Assembly (NCBI GenBank): GCA_019694575.1
Contig: JAIBBR010000004.1
Location: 1 to 64,000 of the forward strand
Reading direction: 5' to 3'
Length of the DNA stretch: 64,000 nucleotides
Source of the DNA: Myxococcaceae bacterium
GTDB lineage: Bacteria > Myxococcota > Myxococcia > Myxococcales > Myxococcaceae
The notes below the pieces were generated by a model that ran no database searches, was not told the DNA's origin, and was given only the letters and a program-made list of their open reading frames with translations. Position numbers and translations under genes: made by a program. How positions within the stretch are numbered: the first letter of the stretch is position 1; each line of letters begins with the position of its first letter. Positions 26,881-36,639 of this stretch are shown here, in pieces.

Positions 26881-29750
26881 TTCGCGTAGTCCTCGATCGG
26901 AGGACACGAGCACACCAGCTTGCGATCTCCGAGCGCCCCATTGATGCGGCCCACCGCCGGCCAAAATTTGCGCTGCTTCACCGCTTCCATCGGGTAAGCC
27001 GCCCGGGAGCGGGGGTAAGGCCGTGTCCACTCATCTTGTGTCACCACTGAGGCTGTGTGCGGCGCGTTCTTGAGCAAATTGTTGTCTTTCGCGCTTTTGC
27101 CCTCTTCGATCTCGCGAATCTCTTGGCGAATGGCATTCATCGCGTCACAGAAACGATCGATTTCAGCCTTCGACTCGCTCTCGGTCGGCTCAATCATCAT
27201 CGTGCCCGCCACCGGGAACGACACCGTCGGTGCGTGAAAGCCGTAGTCCATCAGTCGTTTGGCGATGTCTTCAACTTCTACCCCACTGGGCCCCTTCAAC
27301 TTGCGCATGTCGACAATGCATTCATGCGCCACCCGGCCTTGCGTGCCCTGGTACAGCACCGGGTACGACGCCTGCAGTTTTTTCGCCATGTAATTGGCGC
27401 TCAAAATGGCCACCTTGGTCGCTGCGGTCAACCCCTCGGCTCCCATCAAGCGAATGTACACCCACGAGATCAACAAGATGCTCGCGCTACCAAACGGAGC
27501 CGCCGACACCGGGCCGACGCCGGTCTTGCCTCCCACTTTTGCCATCGGGTGCGCGGGAAGAAAATCGACCAGGTGGGCCGCCACGCCGATGGGGCCCATG
27601 CCGGGGCCACCGCCCCCATGGGGAATACAGAAAGTCTTGTGCAAATTGAGATGGCAAACGTCTGCGCCAAAATCACCCGGCCGGCACAAACCGACCTGCG
27701 CGTTCATGTTCGCGCCGTCCATGTACACTTGGCCGCCATACTCATGCACCACGTTGCACATCTGGCGAATTTCGTTCTCGAAGACGCCGTGCGTCGATGG
27801 GTACGTCACCATCAACGCGGCGAGCGTGTCTTTGTGCTGCGCGGCCTTGGCTTTCAAATCGGCGACGTCGATGTTGCCGCTCTCGTCGGTCTTCACCACC
27901 ACCACTTGGTAACCCGCCATCACCGCCGAAGCGGGGTTGGTGCCATGCGCCGACTGGGGAATAAGACACACGTTGCGGTGCTGCTGGCCACGGCTCGCGT
28001 GGTACGCACGAATCACCAACAAGCCTGCGTACTCACCTTGCGAACCAGCGTTGGGCATTAACGAGATGCCCGCAAAACCCGTTACTTCGCGCAGCGCTTC
28101 TTCGAGTTGGTTAAAAATTTCTCGGTAACCCAGCCATTGCGATTCGGGCGCGAACGGGTGCATGCGCGAGAACGCTGGCCACGTCACCGGAGTCATCTCG
28201 CTCGTCGCGTTTAGCTTCATGGTGCAGGAGCCGAGCGGAATCATCGAGTGGGTGAGCGACAAGTCACGCCCTTCGAGCATGCGAATGTACCGCAGCATCT
28301 CGGTCTCGGAATGGTACCGGTTGAACACCGGGTGCTGAAGATACGGTGTGGTGCGATGCAGCGGGCCTCCGACACCTTTGGGCTCACCCAGCGCATCAGC
28401 GATCGCCTTGGCGGTAAAATCGACCTTGCGGCCAGCAGCGAAGACTTGAAAGAGCGTGTCGAGCTCTGCCAACGACGTGGTCTCGTCAATCGAGATGCCC
28501 AGCGCGAGGGTGTCGACGCGGCGCAGGTTCATTTTCGCGGCGCGGGCAGCGGCCTCAATGCCGTCGGCCACCTTCGCATCACCCACTGCTACCTTGAGTG
28601 TGTCGAAGAACTGCTCGTTCTCCAACCTACAGCCAAGCCGCTTCAACCCGTTGGCGAACACGCATGCCAAGCCGTGAACGCGCGCGGCGATGGCGAAGAG
28701 ACCCTTCGGCCCATGGTACACGCCGTACATGCCCGCCATGACCGCCAACAACACCTGCGCCGTGCAGATGTTGCTCGTCGCCTTCTCGCGGCGAATATGC
28801 TGCTCGCGCGTCTGCAATGCCATGCGCAGCGCCGTTTTGCCTTGCGCATCTTCACTCACTCCGATGATGCGCCCTGGCATGTGGCGTGCGTATTCAGGCT
28901 TGGTGGAAAAGAAGGCCGCGTGCGGGCCTCCGAAGCCCATTGGCACACCGAACCGCTGCGCGCTGCCCACTGCGACATCGGCACCCAACTCGCCAGGCGG
29001 AGTCAACAAGCACATCGCCAACAAGTCGGTCGCCATGATCGCCAACGCACCGTGCGCGTGCGCTTTTTCGATGAACGCGCGATCGTCGCTCACTTTGCCG
29101 TCGGTGGCCGGGTACTGCACCAACACCCCAAAGACGGGCTGCGAAAAATCGAACGTACGGTGATCGCCGACGATCACTTTCCAACCGAGCGGTTCAGCGC
29201 GGGTACGCACACAAGCAATGGTTTGTGGGTGGCAACTGTCACTGACGAAAAAGCCACGGCCCTCGACTTCGGCCGCCACGGCATGCGCCATTGACATCGC
29301 TTCAGCGGCGGCGGTGCCCTCGTCGAGCAATGACGCGTTCGAGATCGGCAACCCCGTCAAATCAGACACCATGGTCTGAAAGTTGAGCAGCGCTTCCAAC
29401 CGGCCCTGTGCAATTTCAGCCTGGTACGGCGTGTATTGGGTGTACCAACCCGGGTTCAAAAAAATGTTCCGTAAGATCACGCCCGGCGTGATGGTGTCGT
29501 AGTACCCAAGCCCAATGAACGAGCGCATCACCTGGTTGCGCGCGGCAATGCCTTCTAATTCTTCAAGCAACTCAAATTCAGCTTTCGCGGGACGCAGCTT
29601 GAGCGGCTGCTTCGAGCGAATCGCCGCGGGCACGGTTTCTTCAATCAACGCATCGAGCGAAGCAGCTCCCACCACCTTGAGCATCGCTTCAATGTCATGG
29701 GCTTCAAGACCGATGTGGCGCCGGGCAAACGTATCGACGTAGTCGAGCAT
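26877..29750 (-). CDS. gcvP: Glycine dehydrogenase (decarboxylating), P-protein
   Basis: The PLP subunit of the glycine cleavage system; it decarboxylates glycine and passes the aminomethyl group to lipoyl-GcvH. At 957 residues it is the single-chain form with N- and C-terminal halves. The PLP lysine lies in [18 protein letters not shown], and the N-terminal FARRHIG motif is present. It follows gcvH after 66 bases. The 3' end overlaps the kinase start by four bases. Confidence 0.97.
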   Translation of the reverse strand: MLDYVDTFARRHIGLEAHDIEAMLKVVGAASLDALIEETVPAAIRSKQPLKLRPAKAEFELLEELEGIAARNQVMRSFIGLGYYDTITPGVILRNIFLNPGWYTQYTPYQAEIAQGRLEALLNFQTMVSDLTGLPISNASLLDEGTAAAEAMSMAHAVAAEVEGRGFFVSDSCHPQTIACVRTRAEPLGWKVIVGDHRTFDFSQPVFGVLVQYPATDGKVSDDRAFIEKAHAHGALAIMATDLLAMCLLTPPGELGADVAVGSAQRFGVPMGFGGPHAAFFSTKPEYARHMPGRIIGVSEDAQGKTALRMALQTREQHIRREKATSNICTAQVLLAVMAGMYGVYHGPKGLFAIAARVHGLACVFANGLKRLGCRLENEQFFDTLKVAVGDAKVADGIEAAARAAKMNLRRVDTLALGISIDETTSLAELDTLFQVFAAGRKVDFTAKAIADALGEPKGVGGPLHRTTPYLQHPVFNRYHSETEMLRYIRMLEGRDLSLTHSMIPLGSCTMKLNATSEMTPVTWPAFSRMHPFAPESQWLGYREIFNQLEEALREVTGFAGISLMPNAGSQGEYAGLLVIRAYHASRGQQHRNVCLIPQSAHGTNPASAVMAGYQVVVVKTDESGNIDVADLKAKAAQHKDTLAALMVTYPSTHGVFENEIRQMCNVVHEYGGQVYMDGANMNAQVGLCRPGDFGADVCHLNLHKTFCIPHGGGGPGMGPIGVAAHLVDFLPAHPMAKVGGKTGVGPVSAAPFGSASILLISWVYIRLMGAEGLTAATKVAILSANYMAKKLQASYPVLYQGTQGRVAHECIVDMRKLKGPSGVEVEDIAKRLMDYGFHAPTVSFPVAGTMMIEPTESESKAEIDRFCDAMNAIRQEIREIEEGKSAKDNNLLKNAPHTASVVTQDEWTRPYPRSRAAYPMEAVKQRKFWPAVGRINGALGDRKLVCSCPPIEDYAK

Positions 29751-29816
29751 GGCGGCCTTCTATAGCGCTGAGAGTCGGCTTTCAAACTGTGAAAGGAAAG
29801 CTGCGAAGCTTCCCTC

Positions 29817-30209
29817 TCATGGCTGCGGTGACGCCAAGTGTTTTTCGTAGGTGGCCGAGTCCATCAACGCATCAAGCTCGGCCGGCGCGGCGGCTTCGAT
29901 CTCCACAATCCACCCTGTTTTGTAGGGATCTTTATTAATCGCGTCGGGCGCGTCTGAAAGCGCCGCGTTCACCTTCGTCACCTTGCCGCTGATGGGCGAG
30001 AAGAGCTCGCTGACGGCCTTGGTCGACTCAATCACGCCGAACTGTTTGCCCGAAGCCACCACCGTGCCCACCTTGGGCAGCTCGACGTACACCACTTCAC
30101 CCAGCGCATCTTGCGCGTGCCAGGTCACCCCCACCAACACCTTGTTGCCATCGCGGCGCGCCCACTCGTGATCTTTGGTGTACTTCAAGTCTTTCGGGTA
30201 CTCGGCCAT
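29817..30209 (-). CDS. gcvH: Glycine cleavage system H protein
   Basis: The lipoylated carrier that shuttles the aminomethyl intermediate between GcvP, GcvT and the lipoamide dehydrogenase. The ATG at 30209 has AGGAGA upstream and gives MAEYPKDLKYTKDHEW, the usual N-terminus. Another ATG at 30224 overlaps the gcvT stop (ATGA) but would add five residues that contain this ribosome binding site. The lipoyl Lys lies in VIESTKAVSEL. The length (130 residues) is normal. Confidence 0.97.
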   Translation of the reverse strand: MAEYPKDLKYTKDHEWARRDGNKVLVGVTWHAQDALGEVVYVELPKVGTVVASGKQFGVIESTKAVSELFSPISGKVTKVNAALSDAPDAINKDPYKTGWIVEIEAAAPAELDALMDSATYEKHLASPQP

Positions 30210-30220
30210 CGCCAGTCTCC

Positions 30221-31306
30221 TCATGCTTTCTTGTGAAAGGGTGTCTTCACCACGCGCGCTGCCACCGGGCGGCCGCGAATATCAATTTGCAGCTCAGTAC
30301 CTTCAGCCGAAAGCGCAGCCGGCACATAGCCGATGCCGATAGCCTTCTTCACTGTGGGCCCCATGGTACCGCTGGTTACCTCGCCCACTTTTTCGCCGTT
30401 CTTCAAAATGCCGTAATGCGGCCGAGGAATGCCGGCTTCAACCATTTCGAAGCCAATGAGCTTGCGCGAAACGCCGGCGGCTTTCTGGGCCTTCAACGCA
30501 TTCATTCCCACGAAATCGGCCTTATCGAGCTTGACGATCCACCCCAAGCCGGCCTCGAGCGGCGTATGCACGTCGTCAATGTCGTTACCGTAAAGCGCAT
30601 ATTTCATTTCAGTGCGCAGTGAGTCTCGAGCGCCCAAGCCAGCGGGAATGAGCCCGTCACCCTTGCCTTCTTCGAGCAACGCAAACCACAGCTTTTCAGC
30701 CTGCGCCGGAGCGCAATACAGCTCGAAGCCGTCTTCACCGGTGTAGCCAGTGCGCGAAATAATGCAGGGCACCTGGGCGATCTGCCCTTCAGTAAACCGA
30801 TAGGTGCCCACGCCGTCGAGCTTCTTGTCGGCCAGCCGCTGCACAATGCCGAACGCTTTCGGACCTTGCACCGCCAGCTGCGCATACGCGTCGCTGCGGT
30901 TCAAAGGCTTCACCCCTTGGGCTTTCTCGCTCATCCACGCGAAGTCTTTGTCGCGGTTGCTGGCATTGACGCAGATGAAAATGTGCTCGGGCGAAAACCG
31001 GTATGCCACCACGTCGTCGACAAAACCACCCTGCTCGTTCAGCAAGCCGGCGTACAACGCTTGCCCGTCTACCGCCTTCACCAAGTCGTTGGTGATGAGC
31101 CCGTTGGCTGCTTCGAGCGCGCCCTTGCCTTTGAACTCAATCTCGCCCATGTGCGAGACGTCAAAGAGGCCCGCGGCATTGCGCACCGCTTCATGCTCGG
31201 CGATCACCCCTGAATACTGCACCGGCATGTCCCAACCGGCGAAGTCGACCATGCGGCCCCCCAGCTTGCGGTGGGCAGCGTTCAACGGCGTCGGGCGAGC
31301 GCTCAT
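30221..31306 (-). CDS. gcvT: Glycine cleavage system T protein (aminomethyltransferase)
   Basis: It transfers the methylene unit from aminomethyl-GcvH to tetrahydrofolate, releasing ammonia. The start at 31306 gives MSARPTPLNAAHRKLGG, as expected; an upstream ATG at 31348 would add 14 unrelated residues. Signature stretches include DFAGWDMPVQY, LFDVSHMGE, TGYTGEDGFELY and a folate-binding GLGARDSLRTEM. The total is 361 residues. It is the first gene of the gcvT-gcvH-gcvP-kinase-hydrolase run. In the 91 bases upstream I looked for a glycine riboswitch and saw none. Confidence 0.97.
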   Translation of the reverse strand: MSARPTPLNAAHRKLGGRMVDFAGWDMPVQYSGVIAEHEAVRNAAGLFDVSHMGEIEFKGKGALEAANGLITNDLVKAVDGQALYAGLLNEQGGFVDDVVAYRFSPEHIFICVNASNRDKDFAWMSEKAQGVKPLNRSDAYAQLAVQGPKAFGIVQRLADKKLDGVGTYRFTEGQIAQVPCIISRTGYTGEDGFELYCAPAQAEKLWFALLEEGKGDGLIPAGLGARDSLRTEMKYALYGNDIDDVHTPLEAGLGWIVKLDKADFVGMNALKAQKAAGVSRKLIGFEMVEAGIPRPHYGILKNGEKVGEVTSGTMGPTVKKAIGIGYVPAALSAEGTELQIDIRGRPVAARVVKTPFHKKA

Positions 31307-31397
31307 GCGTGGCTTCTCACTTCCAAGGCGGCGAAAAAGGAGGGGCACCGAATATACCGGGGCTCCCTCCCACGCAACGCCAGAAGCAACGCAGTCG

Positions 31398-32894
31398 CTA
31401 CTCGACAGTAGCCTTCAGCTCGAAACTGCCTCCCGCCGTATCGAAAGAATCGACGACGACCAAATAGTCGCCCGCGGGCAGATCGGTAAGAACCACCTCT
31501 GATGCCCCCTGCTGCCCAGCCGCGTCGTCAACACACGCATACGCGTCGACGCTCGCGCTTGGGCAACCCGGTAGCACGTAGAGTGTGGTGTCAAACGTCG
31601 TTCCCGGCATCGCGGTGCTCAACGTCAGTCGGTTGGCGCGTTGCGCCAGGCGCACCATCACCACGCCTTCGGGACGGCCCTTGGGGTCATTGGTGGAGCA
31701 ACCTGCGGGAGTGTCCCATAGGCTTGCTCCCTCTGCGCGCCCCGAGATGACGGCGCCGGCGGCCGTCGCCACCAGCACGGGGCTCGCTTGGCATCGCGCG
31801 GTGCGAAGGTTGGCGGCGCCGACACACGTGTTGGCTCGGCTCACCAAGCCCGGCGAACAAACCAGGTTGGCGCCACAGACATCGAAGCCCCTGGGGTCAC
31901 AACTCTGCCCCTGGGTACGCACCGGAGGTACCGCAGGCGCGGCCTTCTTCGCGGTACCCACGTGACCAGCAATGTCTGAAGGGGTGGCGACGAGTTTGGC
32001 CAGCTGCGTGTCGAGACCTTGGCCCGCCTGCATCTGAATGAAAAAGGCGCCGTCTACTGACGCGGCCTTGGCATCGAATGGAAAGGAAGAAAGATCGGGA
32101 ATTCCGTCACCGTCTGAGTCGACTGAGATCGGCTGCCCTGACGCATTTTCAAACTCGAAAAGAATGGTTCCCAAGTCATCTTCAGGCTCGGTGCCTTCGA
32201 TCAAAATGACGGGGCCTCCCGCGGCCCGGTAGAACGCAAAGCGAGCCACTTCGGGCGCAAGACCTTCTTGGCAAACAGCCGGCATGCCGCGGCAACCCAA
32301 CCCCGGTGCACAACGATCTGCCACATAGAGCGCGTCGCACGGGTCACCCAAGGCACGTTGAGGCTGCGGCGACACAGACACCGTCTTTTCGGCCGAACGC
32401 TTGCCTTTGCCATCGACGAGCGCCACGGAAACCTGGGTGACGGTTTGCCCGGCGGCGAACACTCCGCGCACCGTAGCGTCTGCCGACAACGTTTCTCCCA
32501 CCCACTTGCTGCTGGCCAGCGGTACAGGCCCCTCGCCGACGTCTGGGCTTGCGTCACCGTTGGTATCAATGCCGATCACCGCCATGCCTTGGCTGTCGAG
32601 CAGCCGCACCCAAAGGCCGGTGACGTCTAAATCGCGATCTTTTCCTTTCACGGTGATGCGCAAATCTCTGCCACTGCGGCTCGACACCTGAGCCTGCACG
32701 GTGACGAGCTCAGGAGCTGACGAGAGAACGCCCGCATCATCACGGGTAACCATTTCGGCCCCGCCGCCTTCGTTGCCACTGGGGCTCTGTCCACCGCCCT
32801 GGCCACCCCCGTCTGGGTTGGCGCCGGCCATCGAGCAAGCCGTCACCGACGAAAAGACAAAAACGAAAGCCGCGCTAAAAATGAGAGACCTCAT
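31398..32894 (-). CDS. Secreted lipoprotein with C-terminal PPC-like domain
   Basis: A 498-residue predicted lipoprotein of unknown function. The ATG at 32894 has GGGAG upstream and gives a clean signal peptide ending SSVTAC; the ATG at 32933 would displace it. After the lipobox comes a G/Q/S-rich linker, then two beta-rich domains (about 60-150 and 195-290) with calcium-loop-like acidic segments (DTNGDASPDVG, DSDGDGIPD), a Cys-containing segment and a C-terminal beta-domain (about 400-498; TFDTTLYVLPGC, LPAGDYLVVVDSF) typical of bacterial pre-peptidase C-terminal (PPC) domains. Probably surface exposed. Confidence 0.76.
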   Translation of the reverse strand: MRSLIFSAAFVFVFSSVTACSMAGANPDGGGQGGGQSPSGNEGGGAEMVTRDDAGVLSSAPELVTVQAQVSSRSGRDLRITVKGKDRDLDVTGLWVRLLDSQGMAVIGIDTNGDASPDVGEGPVPLASSKWVGETLSADATVRGVFAAGQTVTQVSVALVDGKGKRSAEKTVSVSPQPQRALGDPCDALYVADRCAPGLGCRGMPAVCQEGLAPEVARFAFYRAAGGPVILIEGTEPEDDLGTILFEFENASGQPISVDSDGDGIPDLSSFPFDAKAASVDGAFFIQMQAGQGLDTQLAKLVATPSDIAGHVGTAKKAAPAVPPVRTQGQSCDPRGFDVCGANLVCSPGLVSRANTCVGAANLRTARCQASPVLVATAAGAVISGRAEGASLWDTPAGCSTNDPKGRPEGVVMVRLAQRANRLTLSTAMPGTTFDTTLYVLPGCPSASVDAYACVDDAAGQQGASEVVLTDLPAGDYLVVVDSFDTAGGSFELKATVE

Positions 32895-32977
32895 CTGTGC
32901 TCCCGAAAAAAGGGCAGAGGGCCTCGCGAACATTGCGCGGCCCTGCGCCCGAATGAATTGAACAACTTTTTCTAAAA

Positions 32978-34627
32978 TTAAAGCTCGCAGTCAGTCTTCA
33001 CCGGCGAGCCCGCGCCAGTGACGATGTCGCTACCGTCGCCGCAGTCAATGATGTCGTTGGCTCCAGAGGTCTCAACGAAATCGTCTCCGCCGAGCGCGTT
33101 AATGGTGTCGACCGCTGAGCTCCCGACGATGCGGTTGTTCAAGCCGTTACCAGTGACAGTGCAGGCACTGGCCGTGGGGCACGTAACGTTTTCGACGTCG
33201 TTGCCGATCACCTTGCTCATCGTGGCTGAAGCGGTACCGTCGAGAATCACGTCGATCACCGCTCCGAACGAGGCAAAGTTAACGGTGTCGATGCCCGCGC
33301 CGCCGGCTATCGAGTCAGCGCCCGCGCCAATGCCGGCGTTCGCCCCCATCACGAAGGTGTCGTCACCAGCGCCACCCGCGAGCACATCGGCTCCCGCGCC
33401 GCCGGTGATGGTGTTGTCGAGGGCATTGCCAGTCACCGTGCAAACGAATGCGCCCGTGGGGCAGATCACGTTTTCGACGTCGCTGCGAATGTTGTCGAGC
33501 TCAGGCACGCCGGGGTTGCCGTCGTTGGCCACGTTGAGGTCCATGCTGACCGTCACGGCTTCTAACCGTGCGGCGTAGCTCACCGTGTCGATACCCGCTT
33601 CACCATAGACGGTGTCGTCGCCAGCGCCGGTAGACGCTAAAAGCCCCATTAAAAAGGTGTCGTTACCCGGCCCGCCGTAAAAGGTCTGGTTGCCAGTGGT
33701 GCCGGTGAAGGTGTCTCCCGCCGAGCCACCGTACACAATTTCAACGTCGCTCTTGATGTCGTCGGTTTCGCCCGAAGCCGTGTCGCCATCGTCGGCGCCT
33801 GCGCCCACCGTGACATCGACCGCCAAAGTGCGCGCGGCATAGGTGACGATGTCGCCGGTGCCGCCACCACCGTTGTACACGTCGGAGTCAGTCACTGACA
33901 TGCCACCGTTCATGGTGTCGTTGCCGAGGTCGCCGTAGAACGTGTCATCGCCGTCACCACCCGTGAGGCTGTCGTCGCCTAAGCCGCCATAAACGATGGC
34001 GTCGCCGGTGAACGCTACGCCGCCAGTGCCATAAGCGCCGCTGTTCGCATTGTAGATGTCGTTACCGCCGCCCAAGCTGAAGGTGTAAGCGATTGTACCG
34101 GTGCCCGAGACACTGATGTCTTTGTTCAAGTCGACGTTGAACGCCATGTCGGTGGCCAAAGCGGTACCGCCCACCGTGAGCGTGTCAACCGCGGCGCCCA
34201 TGCCGCGCAGCTTGAAAACGTCAGCGCCAGCGCCCAACGCCGCGACGATACCCGGCCCGCTGGCGGTGCCTGGAGCAAACGTGCCGTTGGCGAAGTCGAG
34301 AATGACCGTGTCAACACCCGAGCTGCCCGTAATCGAAATTGTCTTGAGTGAAGTGGCATTGGCGCCGGTCGCCACGTCATTCACCAAAATGGCACCGCTG
34401 ACGGCGTGCTTCGAGATCACCGCGATCTCTCCAGCAGCCATGACGATGCTCAACGCACCGGCAGAAAATGTCGGAGCCGAAGCGAGCGCCGAGAGGGGTT
34501 GCGCGAGCTCTTCGACACCCGAAATGTCACCATAGTCTTTCGGGTCTTCAACGCGACCACACGATGCCAGCGCAAGTCCTATCGCTATTGTCTTCACTTT
34601 TTTCCAACGGGTTCGATACGCGGTCAT
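32978..34627 (-). CDS. Lipoprotein with RTX-like calcium-binding repeats
   Basis: A 549-residue predicted surface lipoprotein. The ATG at 34627 has GGAGCC upstream and provides a signal peptide with lipobox LALASC; the frame is open further upstream but the extra 69 codons lack a signal and are ignored. From about residue 180 onward there are many glycine/aspartate nonapeptides (GGLGDDSLTGGDGDDTF, GGPGNDTF, GGAGADVLAGGAGDDTF), the RTX pattern that folds into a calcium-loaded beta-roll. RTX proteins usually leave by type I secretion; combination with a lipobox suggests an anchored variant. No catalytic domain is seen. Confidence 0.82.
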   Translation of the reverse strand: MTAYRTRWKKVKTIAIGLALASCGRVEDPKDYGDISGVEELAQPLSALASAPTFSAGALSIVMAAGEIAVISKHAVSGAILVNDVATGANATSLKTISITGSSGVDTVILDFANGTFAPGTASGPGIVAALGAGADVFKLRGMGAAVDTLTVGGTALATDMAFNVDLNKDISVSGTGTIAYTFSLGGGNDIYNANSGAYGTGGVAFTGDAIVYGGLGDDSLTGGDGDDTFYGDLGNDTMNGGMSVTDSDVYNGGGGTGDIVTYAARTLAVDVTVGAGADDGDTASGETDDIKSDVEIVYGGSAGDTFTGTTGNQTFYGGPGNDTFLMGLLASTGAGDDTVYGEAGIDTVSYAARLEAVTVSMDLNVANDGNPGVPELDNIRSDVENVICPTGAFVCTVTGNALDNTITGGAGADVLAGGAGDDTFVMGANAGIGAGADSIAGGAGIDTVNFASFGAVIDVILDGTASATMSKVIGNDVENVTCPTASACTVTGNGLNNRIVGSSAVDTINALGGDDFVETSGANDIIDCGDGSDIVTGAGSPVKTDCEL

Positions 34628-34851
34628 TTGGGCTCCATGCTTGGGGTTTGGTGAGGCCCTAGGGCTATCGGCACACCGCCGCTGCAAATTAAGCAGGGCC
34701 GCCAAGGCACCTGGGCGCGCGTCCAACCAGTCGAGATCACGCTGAGCGTCAATTCTCTGGCGCGCCAGTTCTGTGGCTCGCGCCACGCTGGCAAACCGAA
34801 CCTTCCGAGACCTCGCTTTTGGAGCGCGCTTCATGGCAAAAGCGGCCCAAA

Positions 34852-35724
34852 ATGAAGATCCGCACCCGGCTCAACCCTTCGAAGCCCTGCTTTTCTTTCG
34901 AGTTCTTCCCTCCCAAGACCCCCGAAGGAGAACAGAACCTCTGGAGCACCCTCGAAGACCTGCGTGAGCTCGAGCCCGGGTTCGTCTCGGTGACAGACGG
35001 CGCCGGCGGCAGCACGCGCACCAAGACGGTCGAGCTCGTCACCCAGATCAAAGAGCGCACGGGCATCGAAGCGATGGCCCACCTCACCTGCGCTGGCCGC
35101 AGCAAAGACGAATTGGCCGTCGTGCTCGACACCTTGGCCAAGGGTCGCATTGAAAACGTGCTCGCGTTACGGGGAGACCCGCCCAAGGGCTCCACCACCT
35201 TTCAGGCCGCCGAAGGTGGCTTTCGCTACGCCTCTGACTTGATTGAATTCATCGTCGCGCGCGGTGCTCCCTTTTGCCTAGGCAGCGCCTGCTACCCCGA
35301 AGGCCACATCGAAACCGCTTCACGTGATGCAGACTTGCAGAATTTGAAAACCAAGGTCGATGCGGGGCTCGACTTCGTGATCACCCAGCTCTTTTTCGAC
35401 AACGCGTTTTATTTCGATTTCGTCGAACGCGCGCGGCGGGCGGGCATCAACGTGCCCATCGTTCCCGGTATCATGCCGATTACAAATTACGAGCAGGTCG
35501 ATCGCTTCGTTCGCTTGTGCGGCGCCACCGTGCCCATGCGCCTGCAGCTTGCTTTGGAAAAAATCAAAGGCGAGCCCGACGCGGTGACTCAGCTTGGCGT
35601 GGCACATGCGACGGTGCAATGCATGGAGCTGCTCTCGCGCGGCGTGCCCGGCATTCACTTCTACACACTGAACCGCAGCCCGGCGACGCGGTTGATCGTC
35701 AGCGCTTTGCGCGGCCGCAGTTAG
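34852..35724 (+). CDS. metF: 5,10-methylenetetrahydrofolate reductase
   Basis: An FAD-dependent enzyme that reduces methylene-THF to methyl-THF for methionine synthesis. The ATG at 34852 gives [23 protein letters not shown], the conserved N-terminus with the catalytic Glu in [14 protein letters not shown]. Other signatures are [23 protein letters not shown] and ALRGDPPKG. At 290 residues it is of normal bacterial length. I checked the 224 bases before it for S-adenosylmethionine or S-adenosylhomocysteine riboswitch motifs and saw none. The last 26 bases overlap the 3' end of folD on the other strand. Confidence 0.95.
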   Translation: MKIRTRLNPSKPCFSFEFFPPKTPEGEQNLWSTLEDLRELEPGFVSVTDGAGGSTRTKTVELVTQIKERTGIEAMAHLTCAGRSKDELAVVLDTLAKGRIENVLALRGDPPKGSTTFQAAEGGFRYASDLIEFIVARGAPFCLGSACYPEGHIETASRDADLQNLKTKVDAGLDFVITQLFFDNAFYFDFVERARRAGINVPIVPGIMPITNYEQVDRFVRLCGATVPMRLQLALEKIKGEPDAVTQLGVAHATVQCMELLSRGVPGIHFYTLNRSPATRLIVSALRGRS

Positions 35725-36562
35725 GGCCCGCCGCCTGTACGGTGTTGCTCATCAACATGGCGATGGTCATCGGGCCGACGCCGCCGGGCACCGGGGTGAT
35801 CCACCCGGCGCGTTCTTTCGCCGCGGCAAATTCAACGTCTCCTGACAGCTTGCCGTCGGGGCCGCGGTTCATGCCCACGTCAATCACGACAGACCCGGGC
35901 TTCACCCACTCGCCTTTGATCAACCCGCTGATACCCACCGCCGCCACCACCACGTCGGCCTGACGCACTTCATGCGCCACGTCGCTCTTGCTGTGGCACA
36001 CCGTCACCGTCGCGCTGGCGTTGATCAGCAGCGCTGCCATCGGCCGGCCCACGATGTTGCTGCGGCCCACCACCACGGCTTTCTTGCCTGCGGGGCTGAA
36101 GGAAATCTCCTCCAACATGCGCATCACCCCCGACGGCGTGCAGGGCGCGAGCGCGGGGCGCCCTTGAAACAAGCTGCCCGCATTGCAAGGGTGAAACCCG
36201 TCGACATCTTTCGCGGGGTCAATCGCCAATAAAACCGCGTTCGAATCGATGTGTTTGGGCAATGGCAATTGCACCAAAATGCCGTCTACCTTGGGGTCAG
36301 CGTTGAGCCGGCGCACCCAGTCGAGCAGCTCGGCTTGGGTCGTCGTCGCGGGCAGCGCATGCTCCCAGGAGCCGAACCCCAGCTCTTCGGCGGTCTTCTT
36401 CTTCGAGGTGACGTAAATCTTCGAAGCGGGGTCTTCTCCTACCCGCACCACGGCAATGCCCGGGGGAAAACCCCGTTCTGCCTTGACCTGGGCCACGCTC
36501 TCGACGAGCTGCGATTTCACCTTTGCGGCCAGGGCCTTACCGTCGATCAGTGAAGCGCTCAT
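35699..36562 (-). CDS. folD: Methylenetetrahydrofolate dehydrogenase/cyclohydrolase
   Basis: A bifunctional NADP-dependent enzyme interconverting methylene-THF and 10-formyl-THF. Start at 36562 gives [12 protein letters not shown]; longer frames to 36622 add unrelated residues. The catalytic Lys is in [13 protein letters not shown], with further signatures [34 protein letters not shown] and the C-terminal [12 protein letters not shown]. The 287 residues match the family. It converges on metF with a 26-base overlap, and both enzymes act on the same folate intermediate. Confidence 0.96.
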   Translation of the reverse strand: MSASLIDGKALAAKVKSQLVESVAQVKAERGFPPGIAVVRVGEDPASKIYVTSKKKTAEELGFGSWEHALPATTTQAELLDWVRRLNADPKVDGILVQLPLPKHIDSNAVLLAIDPAKDVDGFHPCNAGSLFQGRPALAPCTPSGVMRMLEEISFSPAGKKAVVVGRSNIVGRPMAALLINASATVTVCHSKSDVAHEVRQADVVVAAVGISGLIKGEWVKPGSVVIDVGMNRGPDGKLSGDVEFAAAKERAGWITPVPGGVGPMTIAMLMSNTVQAAGPNCGRAKR

Positions 36563-36639
36563 GAGCCGCCTCATACACCCGAACGAGGCTATTGGTGAAA
36601 GACACTCGACGCTCACCGGCACTTGTGGCAGTTATAGCC

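Noticed and set aside
31307-31397. Possible glycine riboswitch before gcvT
   Set aside because: Only 91 bases are available and I see none of the conserved glycine aptamer core; a covariance-model scan would settle it.
34628-34834. 69-codon upstream extension of the RTX-like lipoprotein, or a separate small gene
   Set aside because: The extension would bury the signal peptide, and a ribosome binding site (GGAGCC) supports the internal ATG. There is no independent stop between them, so it is not a separate gene.
34628-34851. Possible SAM or SAH riboswitch before metF
   Set aside because: No matching conserved core (for example the GAGGAGCGCTGC-like SAH motif) is visible.
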